A DNA stretch of 5,374 nucleotides from Pyrinomonadaceae bacterium (GCA_013813825.1 JACCRA010000508.1:1-5374), one strand, 5' to 3'; numbered from the stretch's first letter, positions 1 through 5,374 are shown. Notes: generated by a model not told the origin, from the sequence alone. Made by a program: numbers and translations.

Positions 1-1218
1 GGCGTCGGCATTGTGCTGCGTCGGGAGCGTGGGCGCGCGCGGCTGTTGCGGTCGCGGTTCATCGTTGGGATCGTGGCGGACATAATAATCGTAGATCGAA
101 CCGCTCGAATAATCCCGCTGAATTGAGCGGCCGTAGGGCGTGTAATACTTTTGCGTGGTCAGCGTCAGCCCGGTCCCGTAGGGCAGTTGGAAGACGCGCT
201 GGACCAGTCCCTTGCCGAAACTGGTTTCACCGACGAGCAAGCCGCGCCCACGATCCTGAATCGCACCGGCGACGATCTCCGAAGCCGAGGCCGAGTTGCG
301 GTTAATTAAAACGACGAGGGGGAAGTCTTCCGGATCGTAGTCTGTGTTTTTGTAAATCTGCGTTTGACTGTTCGCGCCGCGCCCGCGCACTGAGACGATC
401 ACCTCGCCGCGCGGCAAAAACTGGCTCGCCACCTTGATCGACTCCTGCAACAGGCCGCCCGGATTGTTCCGCAGGTCGAGCACGAGTTGGCGCATTCCCT
501 GTTTTTGCAGATGCGCCAGCGCCTCTTCCAACTCGTCGCCGGTCGTGTGCGTGAAGCCGCCAGCCAGCGCGATGTAGCCGGTTCCGGGGCGGATGATAAA
601 AGCGGTGCGGATTGAGGGCAGCGGCACGGCGTCGCGCACCACGGTGAAATAGAGCGGAACGAGTTCGCCCGCGCGCTCAATCTTGAGCGTAACCCGCTCG
701 CCGCGCTCGCCGCGCACGGCCTTCGAGACTTGCTCGCTGGTCCACTCGCGCGCGTCCTTGCCATCAACCTCAACGATGCGGTCGCCGAAGCGCAGGCCGG
801 CGCGCGCCGCCGGAGTGTTCGCCACCGGCGACTGGACATAGACGCCGTCGCGGTGACGCAGAATTGAGACGCCGATGCCGTAAAACTCCGAGTCCTGATC
901 CTGCTTCAGCCGCTCGAATTCAGCGCGGGTGAAAAAGGTCGAGTGCGGATCGAGCGTCCAGAGCATTCCCTGAATCGCGGCCTGACTGGCCTTCTCGTAA
1001 TCGATCTCGTCGGCATAGTTGTCCGAGACGAGCGCCAGCGCCTCGTTGAAGTCGCGCTCAATCGGCGTCTCGGCGTTGCCGGCGCGAGCTGCGGTCACGC
1101 GAGCGTCGTCGGCGCGCAGCAAGACCGGCGGGCGGTTACTGCTCCACGCCCCCCCGGCCAGCGCCGAAGCCGCCAACACTACCGCCGCCGCGACCATGAG
1201 ACCGAACCGCTGTTTCAT
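1..1218 (-). CDS. S41 family carboxyl-terminal processing protease (CtpA-like), 3' end outside window
   Basis: This is a secreted serine protease of the tail-specific/CtpA family, which cuts substrates near their C-termini in the cell envelope. The visible 406 residues start at ATG 1218 and run off the left edge without a stop. Residues 1-26 form a signal peptide: MKQR, then an Ala/Val/Leu-rich core ending near ALAGGAWS. An N-terminal helical part with the motif LDPHS (89-93) follows, then a PDZ domain (about 112-187, with YGIGV at 113-117). The protease core carries DLRNNPGG (248-255). The catalytic serine is S311 in NSASASEI, the lysine is K336 in GETSFGKG, and Q340 completes the Ser-Lys-Gln set; the 25-residue Ser-to-Lys spacing matches E. 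coli Prc. After it comes QRDYSSGSIYDYY (about 367-379), then a Pro/Gln-rich tail. The Shine-Dalgarno is weak (AAGG about 13 nt upstream), but no better in-frame start exists and ATG 1218 gives a proper signal peptide. It is divergent from the glycosyltransferase gene. All catalytic residues are present, so it should be active. Confidence 0.95.
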   Translation of the reverse strand, partial: MKQRFGLMVAAAVVLAASALAGGAWSSNRPPVLLRADDARVTAARAGNAETPIERDFNEALALVSDNYADEIDYEKASQAAIQGMLWTLDPHSTFFTRAEFERLKQDQDSEFYGIGVSILRHRDGVYVQSPVANTPAARAGLRFGDRIVEVDGKDAREWTSEQVSKAVRGERGERVTLKIERAGELVPLYFTVVRDAVPLPSIRTAFIIRPGTGYIALAGGFTHTTGDELEEALAHLQKQGMRQLVLDLRNNPGGLLQESIKVASQFLPRGEVIVSVRGRGANSQTQIYKNTDYDPEDFPLVVLINRNSASASEIVAGAIQDRGRGLLVGETSFGKGLVQRVFQLPYGTGLTLTTQKYYTPYGRSIQRDYSSGSIYDYYVRHDPNDEPRPQQPRAPTLPTQHNADA

Positions 1219-1244
1219 CCTGTAACGACAACCTTGACTTTGAA

Positions 1245-1263
1245 TTAATCTTGGAAAGATTAA
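1245..1263. promoter_or_regulatory. Perfect inverted repeat upstream of the S41 protease gene (candidate operator)
   Basis: The arms TTAATCTT and AAGATTAA (8 bp each) are perfect inverse complements around a 3-nt centre GGA. The site lies 27-45 bp upstream of the protease start codon, in an AT-rich patch of an otherwise GC-rich region, where a promoter is expected. A dyad this compact fits a dimeric repressor or activator site. As RNA it would be only a weak AT-rich hairpin with no T tract, so a terminator is unlikely. No regulator is encoded in the window, so the cognate protein is unknown. Confidence 0.4.
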
Positions 1264-1333
1264 CAAGCTTGACCAGTGCGGATTTTAACACGCGCCCCGC
1301 CGCGCGCCGAAACGGGTATCGCCCGCTGGCCTA

Positions 1334-1342
1334 TGGTATAAA
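1334..1342 (+). promoter_or_regulatory. Candidate extended -10 promoter for the glycosyltransferase gene
   Basis: The sequence TGGTATAAA matches an extended -10 element (TGnTATAAT) with one mismatch in the hexamer. No convincing -35 hexamer is found 16-18 bp upstream, which is tolerated for extended -10 promoters. Transcription would start near 1349 and leave a leader of about 125 nt before ATG 1475. I saw no recognisable riboswitch in that leader. A second, weaker possibility is TTGACT (1234-1239) with GATTAA (1258-1263). Confidence 0.35.
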
Positions 1343-1474
1343 GCTCGAGCCGCCGGCAGAAACGATTGGGGCAGAGTTAAAACTGAGATTCGGCGTTCAT
1401 TTCGCCTGCAACGCATCAGGTCCGTTAGTCGTCGCTTGTCATTTCAGCGCTTGTTATTGTTCTCGGAGGTTTGG

Positions 1475-2329
1475 ATGTCGCTCTCTTTGTCACTGGTGAT
1501 TCCGTCTTACAACGAGGCTTCGCGTCTGGAGAAGACGCTGGCGACGGTCTTCACGTACCTGAACGAGCAGCCGTCAGAGAGCGAAGTGATCGTCGTCGAT
1601 GACGGCTCGCGAGACGAGACGGCGGCAGTGGCGGAAGAGAGTTTTCGCCGGCGGGAACATCGCCGGGTGGCGGCGCGCGTGATGCGCCTCGCCGAGAATC
1701 GCGGGAAGGGTTACGCGGTGCGCGCCGGCCTGCTGGCGACGCAAGCGCCCATTGCGCTTTTCTCCGACGCCGATCTCTCGACACCGATCACCGAGACGCC
1801 GAAGCTCGTGGGACCAATCCGCGCCGGCGAGTACGATGTGGTCTTCGGCTCGCGGGCGCTTAACCGCAAGTTAATCGGCGTCCACCAATCGTGGCGGCGC
1901 GAGCAGGGCGGGCGCGTCTTTAATCTTGCGGTGCGGCTCGCGACCGGGTTGCCCTACTGGGACACGCAGTGTGGCTTCAAGGCGTTTCGCATGGACGTGT
2001 GCCGCCCCGTCATCGAGGCGGCCAGCATCGACCGCTTCGGCTTCGACGTGGAACTGCTCTACGTCGCGCACGCGGCCGGCCTGCGCCTGCGCGAATGGCC
2101 GGTGCGCTGGGACCACAACGAGGGAGGCACCATCCAGTACACGCGCGACAGCGTGCGAATGCTGAACGAAGTCCGGCTCATTCGCCGCCAAGCGCGAGCC
2201 GGTTTTTACGACGCGGCGATCAGTCGCGTCCGCGCTCTCACCGCGCGGCGGGAGGCCGGTGCGCACACCCCGCTGATTTCCGTCGAAAGCGACGCCTCGC
2301 CGGAACTGCTCGCCGCACGCAGAATCTAA
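1475..2329 (+). CDS. Family 2 glycosyltransferase, dolichyl/polyprenyl-phosphate beta-glucosyltransferase-like
   Basis: This 284-aa GT-A-fold enzyme probably moves a hexose from a nucleotide sugar to a lipid phosphate or similar acceptor at the cytoplasmic face. Visible motifs in order: VIPSYNE (8-14) opening the Rossmann-like domain, VVDDGS (40-45) for nucleotide binding, FSDADLSTP (96-104) holding the metal-binding DxD-type D98/D100, DTQCGFKAF (163-171) and FGFDVELL (188-195). The pair DTQCGFK plus FDVELL is typical of the ALG5/DPG-synthase subgroup. There are no transmembrane segments, so it is shorter than eukaryotic ALG5 and than bacterial polyprenyl-phosphate transferases with membrane tails. 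The start is ATG 1475, because GGAGG (1465-1469) sits 5 nt before it; an in-frame ATG at 1436 has no ribosome binding site. The last 40 residues are low in motifs. It is convergent with the AhpD-like gene. The sugar and acceptor cannot be told from sequence. Confidence 0.9.
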   Translation: MSLSLSLVIPSYNEASRLEKTLATVFTYLNEQPSESEVIVVDDGSRDETAAVAEESFRRREHRRVAARVMRLAENRGKGYAVRAGLLATQAPIALFSDADLSTPITETPKLVGPIRAGEYDVVFGSRALNRKLIGVHQSWRREQGGRVFNLAVRLATGLPYWDTQCGFKAFRMDVCRPVIEAASIDRFGFDVELLYVAHAAGLRLREWPVRWDHNEGGTIQYTRDSVRMLNEVRLIRRQARAGFYDAAISRVRALTARREAGAHTPLISVESDASPELLAARRI

Positions 2330-2393
2330 AATAACAGCAGTGTTGCGGCTTCGGCCGCCCGACTTCCTCTTGTCGCCCGCTGCTCGCCATCCG
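2330..2393. terminator. Hairpin-rich convergent junction, candidate bidirectional terminator
   Basis: The 63-bp gap between two convergent genes holds a 5-bp GC stem, GCGGC (2345-2349) and GCCGC (2354-2358), closed by a TTCG loop: the very stable C(UUCG)G tetraloop on the plus strand. On the minus strand, reading out of the AhpD-like gene, this is followed by a small AACA/TGTT hairpin (2333-2344) and then ATTTT. A further CGAC/GTCG pair lies at 2360-2376. Neither strand has a long T run directly after the GC stem, so termination strength is uncertain; the position between convergent stops is the main support. Confidence 0.4.
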
Positions 2394-2975
2394 TCACGTA
2401 TCTTGATCTCTGCCGACGCCGAGCGCATCGGCGACGCGGTTGATGTAGTTAAACCAAGAGGCGATGAGCGTGATTTGCAAAATGGCGCGGTCGTCGAAGC
2501 CGGCGGCGCGCAGGGCGGCGTGGTGGGCGGGCGTGATGCGGGTGGCATCGCGCGTCAGTTGCTCCGCATATTCGAGCATCGCGCGCTCCGGCTCCGAGAT
2601 CGGCGCGGTGCGGAAGTCCGCTTGGAGCGCGCCGACCAGTTGTTCGTCCAACGTAACCCGACGCAGAAACTCCGCGTGCGACTCAATTCAATAATGACAG
2701 CGATTCGCGGTTGAGACGACGGTGGTGATCATCTCATGCTGCCGTCTGGTGAGCGGCAGTTCGGGAGACATCAACACGCCGAACGTGGCGAAGGCGTGAT
2801 AGAGCGCCTCTGGCAGTAGGCTGTGCGAGGCGACGATCTCCGACGCGCCGCCACCGCCGGCCGCCGGATGAATCGGGACGGCGTAATCCGATGGGTAAAG
2901 CGCGGCCTGCGCTTCCACCGCGCGTCGCAGTTGTTCGTCGGCTTCCGCCATCGGAATGGTTTTGATCCAAGTCAT
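2394..2975 (-). CDS. AhpD-like peroxidase-related selenoprotein with CxxU motif (in-frame TGA at 2690-2688 read as Sec)
   Basis: Read through one in-frame TGA, this is a 193-aa member of the AhpD/carboxymuconolactone decarboxylase superfamily, peroxidase-related group. These are helical proteins that reduce peroxides or act as disulfide reductants through a CxxC motif. The start is ATG 2975, with AGGAG (2984-2988) 8 nt upstream. Residues 2-9 (TWIKTIPM) are the usual family opening, and SHSLLPEAL (about 50-58) precedes the core. The active site is C93-H-Y-U96, where relatives have CxYC; the TGA stands exactly on the second Cys. E81 lies 12 residues before C93 and H100 four after U96, the spacing of the proton-relay Glu and His in mycobacterial AhpD. 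Downstream, [12 protein letters not shown] and [24 protein letters not shown] follow the family in the same frame, with no other defect. A SECIS-like hairpin follows the UGA. Length fits the family. The gene lies 23 bp after molbindin and ends in TGA at 2396-2394. The alternative is a nonsense mutation at a Cys codon; a frameshift is excluded. Confidence 0.85.
2658..2681 (-). promoter_or_regulatory. Candidate bacterial SECIS element within the AhpD-like gene
   Basis: In the minus-strand mRNA, ACGCGG (2677-2672) pairs with CUGCGU (2666-2661), 6 bp with one G-U, around the 5-nt loop AGUUU (2671-2667). After one bulged C (2678) the stem continues for 3 bp: UCG (2681-2679) with CGG (2660-2658). 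There are 16 nt between the UGA and the loop, and the second loop base is G. Bacterial SECIS elements are known to lie just after UGA inside the coding region, with a G in the first two loop positions and a spacing of about 16-37 nt. This one meets those rules, at the short end of the spacing. Short hairpins are common in GC-rich DNA, so the call rests on its combination with the Cys-position UGA. Confidence 0.65.
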
Positions 2976-2998
2976 GAAAGATTCTCCTGACAAAAAAC

Positions 2999-3208
2999 TT
3001 AGTCCGCCGCGATCATCACGTCGCTGGCCTTGATCACGGCGTAAACTTCGCTTCCCGCGGAGAGCTGCAATCTCTCGGCGGAGTCTTTGGTAATGATGGA
3101 AACGATCTCGACCCCGGCGGGCAATTCGATCACGACTTCCGTATTTACCGCTCCCGGGACGACATTTTTAACCGTCCCCTTCAAGACATTGCGCGCGCTG
3201 ATGTTCAT
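2999..3208 (-). CDS. mop: Molbindin (Mop family molybdenum-pterin/molybdate binding protein)
   Basis: This 69-aa protein is one complete Mop/TOBE domain. Molbindins assemble into hexamers that bind molybdate or tungstate oxyanions in the cytoplasm, for storage and metal homeostasis. The family signature is clear: MNISARNVLKGTV (1-13), then GAVNTEVVIEL, then GVEIVSIIT, and at the end VYAVIKASDVMIA, each a beta-strand segment typical of single-domain Mop proteins of about 68-70 residues. The start is ATG 3208, with GGAGG (3218-3214) 5 nt upstream; an in-frame GTG at 3220 overlaps that ribosome binding site and is not used. The stop is TAA (3001-2999). The AhpD-like gene begins 23 bp later with its own Shine-Dalgarno, so the two very likely share a transcript. 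A divergent molybdopterin-fold gene lies upstream, a setting that suits a molybdenum protein. Family assignment is firm; the operon's purpose is not known. Confidence 0.95.
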   Translation of the reverse strand: MNISARNVLKGTVKNVVPGAVNTEVVIELPAGVEIVSIITKDSAERLQLSAGSEVYAVIKASDVMIAAD

Positions 3209-3228
3209 GTTTTCCTCCACCGCTGTGT

Positions 3229-3251
3229 TATTAGTTTCGGCGAAGCTAATA
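3229..3251. promoter_or_regulatory. 23-bp dyad between divergent mop and molybdopterin-fold genes (candidate operator)
   Basis: Two 11-bp arms, TATTAGTTTCG (3229-3239) and CGAAGCTAATA (3241-3251), are inverse complements with a single mismatch (3235/3245) around a central G at 3240. The site sits 21-43 bp upstream of the mop start and covers the putative -10 box of the mop promoter. This is the usual place for a dimeric repressor to block RNA polymerase. It is about 52 bp from the divergent start at 3304, so it could serve both genes. It does not look like a ModE site to me, but I cannot compare it by search. Confidence 0.45.
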
Positions 3252-3272
3252 CGCCTGTCTGATCGGCGTCAA
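3246..3272 (-). promoter_or_regulatory. Candidate sigma-70-type promoter for mop and the AhpD-like gene
   Basis: On the minus strand, TTGACG (3272-3267) resembles a -35 box and TATTAG (3251-3246) a -10 box, with a 15-bp spacer that is shorter than the ideal 17. A start near 3239 would give a leader of about 30 nt before ATG 3208. The spacer contains a second small inverted repeat, ACGCC (3251-3255) with GGCGT (3265-3269), so both promoter boxes are flanked or covered by dyad symmetry. The short spacer would suit an activator- or repressor-controlled promoter. This is a pattern match only. Confidence 0.3.
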
Positions 3273-3303
3273 GCTGTTAAGTCGCGGAGGAGATGGAAAA
3301 ACA

Positions 3304-3795
3304 ATGATTCAAGCCCGTCATGTCCGATTAGCTGTGTGCGTCCTGTGCCTGATCGTCCCCGGTTTCGCCCGCGCGCAGCAGACTAAGCAATCCCCGCCGC
3401 CCGCCGCCGCTGACTCGCTCCTCCTGAGCGTGACCGGAGAGGTCGAACGCGCGCTCAAGTTAAGCACCGCCGATTTCGCCAAGTTGCCGCGCCGGACGGT
3501 GCGGGCCAAAGAGCATAACGGAAAAGAAGCGACGTTCGAGGGAGTCGAGTTAGTCGAGTTGTTGCGTTTGGCGGGCGTGAAATTCGGGGAGCAGTTGCGT
3601 GGCCCGAGCCTCGCAACTTTTTTAGTGGTCGAGGCCGCCGACGGGTATCAGGCGGTGTTCTCATTGCCGGAGTTGGACCCGGCGTTTACGGATCGGGTGA
3701 TCCTTCTCGCGGATCGCCGAGACGGAAAGCCTCTTTCGGAATCAGAGGGTAAGTTGAGGGTGATTATCCCCGACGAGAAAAAGCACGCCCGGTGA
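3304..3795 (+). CDS. Exported small molybdopterin-dependent oxidoreductase-fold protein (SUOX-type domain), possibly shortened by a TGA
   Basis: The 163-aa product has a signal peptide (basic MIQARHVR, then a core of Leu/Val/Cys, with cleavage likely after FARA at residue 24). A single domain of the sulfite oxidase/oxidoreductase molybdopterin-binding fold follows. Family-like stretches are LLSVTGEVERAL (39-50), ATFEGVELVELLRLAGV (75-91), EAADGYQAVFSLPELDPAF (110-128) and LLADRRDGKPL (134-144). Its only cysteines, C12 and C15, lie in the signal peptide, so the mature protein lacks the Cys that ligates Mo in true sulfite oxidases and may be non-catalytic or a binding module. GGAGGAG (3286-3292) lies 11 nt before ATG 3304, slightly far. 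The TGA at 3793-3795 follows KKHAR. The frame then continues with VRQVVALTIRRA to a TGA at 3832-3834, matching how I recall relatives ending (HARWVRQV...). The stop thus seems to replace a conserved Trp and removes about 13 residues. It may be a slight truncation, a readthrough site or a base error. Confidence 0.8.
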   Translation: MIQARHVRLAVCVLCLIVPGFARAQQTKQSPPPAAADSLLLSVTGEVERALKLSTADFAKLPRRTVRAKEHNGKEATFEGVELVELLRLAGVKFGEQLRGPSLATFLVVEAADGYQAVFSLPELDPAFTDRVILLADRRDGKPLSESEGKLRVIIPDEKKHAR

Positions 3796-3851
3796 GTGCG
3801 GCAGGTCGTGGCGCTGACCATCCGCCGCGCCTGACAACGGACACGAAATCC

Positions 3852-5374
3852 TCATCGCCAGCATGGCATTCGCTGCAACAACTCTGCCGCCGCTGCGGCG
3901 TCGAGCGGCCAGGCGAAGTGGTAGCCCTGCCCGTAAGCGCAACCCAACTCGCGCAGCCGCTCCAGTTGTCCTGTCGTCTCCACGCCTTCGGCGATCACGT
4001 CCATGCCGAGATTGTTGGCGAGCGTAATGATTGTGCGGACGATCTCCGAGTTCTCATTGCCGTCGATCATCCGCGTGACGAACGAGCGGTCGATCTTCAG
4101 CATATCGACGGGGAAGCGGTGCAGGTAACTGAGTGACGAATAGCCGGTGCCGAAGTCGTCGATGATCAAGCGCAAGTTCAGCGCCTTGAGTTGCGCCAGC
4201 GTCTCGACGGCCTCTTCGGCGTTTTCCATGATCACGCTCTCGGTGATTTCGAGTTGCAAGCAATGCGGGTCAAAGGCGGTATCGCGCAGCGTCTGGTAAA
4301 TCTGCCCGAAGAGATCGGACTGCGCGAGTTGTTTGCCCGACAGGTTGACGCTCAGCGTCAGCGACCCGGCGGCGGCGAATTGCTGCCGCCAACTCTGCAT
4401 CTGGCGGCAGGCGCTCGCGAGCACCCACAGCCCCAGCGGCACGATCAGGCCAGTCTCTTCCGCAATCGGGATAAATTCCGCGGGGAGAATCAATCCGCGC
4501 GTCGGGTGCTGCCAGCGCACCAGCGCCTCGAAGCCTGAGAGGCCGCCGTCCCGCAGGGCGACGATGGGTTGATACGCGACGCGGAACTCGGAGCGTTCGA
4601 GGGCGCGGCGCATGTCGGACTCGAGCTGCAAAGCGGTCAGCGCCCGCTCGTGCATACTGCGGTCGAAGATCGTGTGGCGCGCCTTGCCGAGCAGCTTGGC
4701 GCGGTACATCGCCGTGTCGGCGTCGCGCAGGATGTCTTCGGGGCGTTCGTAGTCAAGCGTGCTCAGGGCGATGCCGATGCTGGCGGTGGTATAGACTTCG
4801 CGCCCGCTCACGGAGAAGGGCATCATCAGTTCGAGTTGGACGCGCTCGGCCACGCGGACGGCGTCGGCCACGCCGGAGATTCCGTCGAGCAGGATCGTGA
4901 ATTCATCCCCGCCGAGCCGCGCCACCGTATCGCCGGGGCGCAGGCACTTTTCCAGCCGCCCGGCAATCGCCACCAACAAACTGTCGCCGACGGTGTGGCC
5001 GAGACTGTCGTTGACGTTTTTGAAGCGATCCACGTCCATGAAAAGGACGGCGAAGAGATGTTGCTGATGCCGCTTCGTGCGTTCGATGGCGAGCCGGAGG
5101 TGATAGGTGAGCAGTAAACGGTTCGGCAGTCCGGTCAGCGCGTCATGATAGGCGTCGTAGCGCAGGCGCTCGGCCGCCAGCCGGCGTTCGGTAATGTCGC
5201 GCGCCACGCCCTGCACGCCCACCGGCCGGCCGTCTTCATAGATCAGCCGCGTGCTCACTTCGAGCGCGACGTGGTGGCCGGCCTTCGCCTTAATCTCAAG
5301 TTCGTAAACGGTCGCGACGCGCTCCTCGGCCTTGCGGCTGATCATTTGCCGGGCGAGCGCGAGATATTCCGGGA
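3852..5374 (-). CDS. PAS-GGDEF-EAL cyclic-di-GMP signalling protein, 5' end outside window
   Basis: A bifunctional-type c-di-GMP enzyme: GGDEF domains make c-di-GMP from GTP and EAL domains hydrolyse it to pGpG. The frame is open at the right edge, so the N-terminus is missing. Numbered from the internal Met at 5345, residues before about 55 are the end of a PAS domain, closing with VARDITERR. The GGDEF domain (about 63-225) starts DALTGLPNR, has the metal-binding FMDVDRFK (102-109), the active motif GGDEF (145-149) and an intact inhibitory I-site RPGD (136-139), five residues upstream. The EAL domain (about 240-490) has EALVRW (273-278), N334, E366 in LEITE, DDFGTGYSSL (396-405), K417 in KIDRSF, EGVE (453-456) and QGYHF (473-477), so every catalytic residue I know of is present. 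It ends MPCWR with TGA at 3854-3852, convergent with the molybdopterin-fold gene 17 bp after its extended frame. No membrane segment is visible. The sensed signal is unknown, and the net activity cannot be predicted. Confidence 0.95.
   Translation of the reverse strand, partial: PEYLALARQMISRKAEERVATVYELEIKAKAGHHVALEVSTRLIYEDGRPVGVQGVARDITERRLAAERLRYDAYHDALTGLPNRLLLTYHLRLAIERTKRHQQHLFAVLFMDVDRFKNVNDSLGHTVGDSLLVAIAGRLEKCLRPGDTVARLGGDEFTILLDGISGVADAVRVAERVQLELMMPFSVSGREVYTTASIGIALSTLDYERPEDILRDADTAMYRAKLLGKARHTIFDRSMHERALTALQLESDMRRALERSEFRVAYQPIVALRDGGLSGFEALVRWQHPTRGLILPAEFIPIAEETGLIVPLGLWVLASACRQMQSWRQQFAAAGSLTLSVNLSGKQLAQSDLFGQIYQTLRDTAFDPHCLQLEITESVIMENAEEAVETLAQLKALNLRLIIDDFGTGYSSLSYLHRFPVDMLKIDRSFVTRMIDGNENSEIVRTIITLANNLGMDVIAEGVETTGQLERLRELGCAYGQGYHFAWPLDAAAAAELLQRMPCWR

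Noticed and set aside
943..1248. Plus-strand open frame opposite the start of the S41 protease gene
   Set aside because: It lies antisense to the PDZ and N-terminal coding region of a clearly real gene, with low-complexity composition.
1871..2548. 225-aa open frame antisense to the glycosyltransferase
   Set aside because: It is a GC-rich shadow frame across two convergent genes, with Arg/Pro/Ala-biased composition and no recognisable domain.
2394..2651. Separate 85-aa gene starting at TTG 2651
   Set aside because: It is the in-frame C-terminal half of the AhpD-like selenoprotein, has no ribosome binding site, and homology continues upstream to the TGA.
2976..2993. TTG 2993 as start of the AhpD-like gene
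   Set aside because: The Shine-Dalgarno AGGAG (2984-2988) lies inside that extension and is ideally spaced for ATG 2975; the family starts at MTWIKTIP.
3293..3307. Mini-ORF MEKQ overlapping the start of the molybdopterin-fold gene by ATGA
   Set aside because: The ribosome binding site is only 2 nt from its ATG, and a four-codon frame this short is expected by chance.
3793..3825. Second SECIS element after the TGA of the molybdopterin-fold gene
   Set aside because: A hairpin exists, but its loop starts only 13 nt after the TGA, the position appears to be a Trp rather than a Cys in relatives, and it is not at a redox site.
2394..3834. Genetic code with UGA reassigned to Trp or Gly
   Set aside because: Trp is encoded by TGG in these genes, and TGA ends the EAL gene and the AhpD-like gene where the family ends. 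One TGA sits at a Cys site and the other at an apparent Trp site, so no single reassignment fits.
3792..5117. Several plus-strand open frames (such as 3792-4136, 4191-4538, 4569-5117) opposite the GGDEF-EAL gene
   Set aside because: All are antisense shadows of a gene whose every motif is intact; none shows a family signature.

Overview
This 5.4-kb window comes from a GC-rich bacterial chromosome. The strongest lineage hint is the S41 protease, whose C-terminal region (QRDYSSGSIYDYY) looks like acidobacterial homologues. I infer Acidobacteriota, possibly Blastocatellia, with modest confidence and from memory of the families only. Coding density is high. No mobile element, CRISPR array, rRNA or tRNA gene was seen.

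Layout from left to right: (1) 1-1218, minus strand: a secreted S41 carboxyl-terminal processing protease with an intact Ser-Lys-Gln active site, cut by the left edge. (2) 1219-1474: a 256-bp divergent intergenic region with a perfect 8-bp-arm dyad near the protease gene and an extended -10 promoter candidate facing the next gene. (3) 1475-2329, plus strand: a soluble family 2 glycosyltransferase of the dolichyl/polyprenyl-phosphate glucosyltransferase (ALG5-like) type. (4) 2330-2393: a hairpin-rich convergent junction, probably a terminator. (5) 2394-2975, minus strand: an AhpD-like peroxidase-related gene interrupted by an in-frame TGA exactly at the second cysteine of its CxxC redox motif. 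(6) 2999-3208, minus strand: a 69-aa molbindin (Mop), 23 bp upstream of gene 5 and probably in the same operon. (7) 3209-3303: a divergent regulatory region with two dyads. (8) 3304-3795, plus strand: a small exported protein with a sulfite-oxidase-type molybdopterin-binding fold, in which a TGA stands where relatives appear to have a conserved Trp; homologous sequence continues to 3834. (9) 3852-5374, minus strand: a PAS-GGDEF-EAL cyclic-di-GMP protein, cut by the right edge.

The main discovery is gene 5. Read through the TGA, it gives one 193-aa protein whose active site is Cys93-His-Tyr-Sec96. The AhpD proton-relay residues are present at the expected spacing (Glu 12 residues before the Cys, His 4 residues after the Sec). 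Directly downstream of the UGA the mRNA can fold into a short hairpin with a G at the second position of the apical loop and 16 nt between UGA and loop, which fits the bacterial SECIS pattern. I therefore call it a selenoprotein. Standard gene calling would split it into a truncated 95-aa protein and a false TTG-started fragment. Its pairing with molbindin, next to a divergent molybdopterin-fold protein, suggests a small molybdenum/selenium/redox neighbourhood; that functional link is inference.
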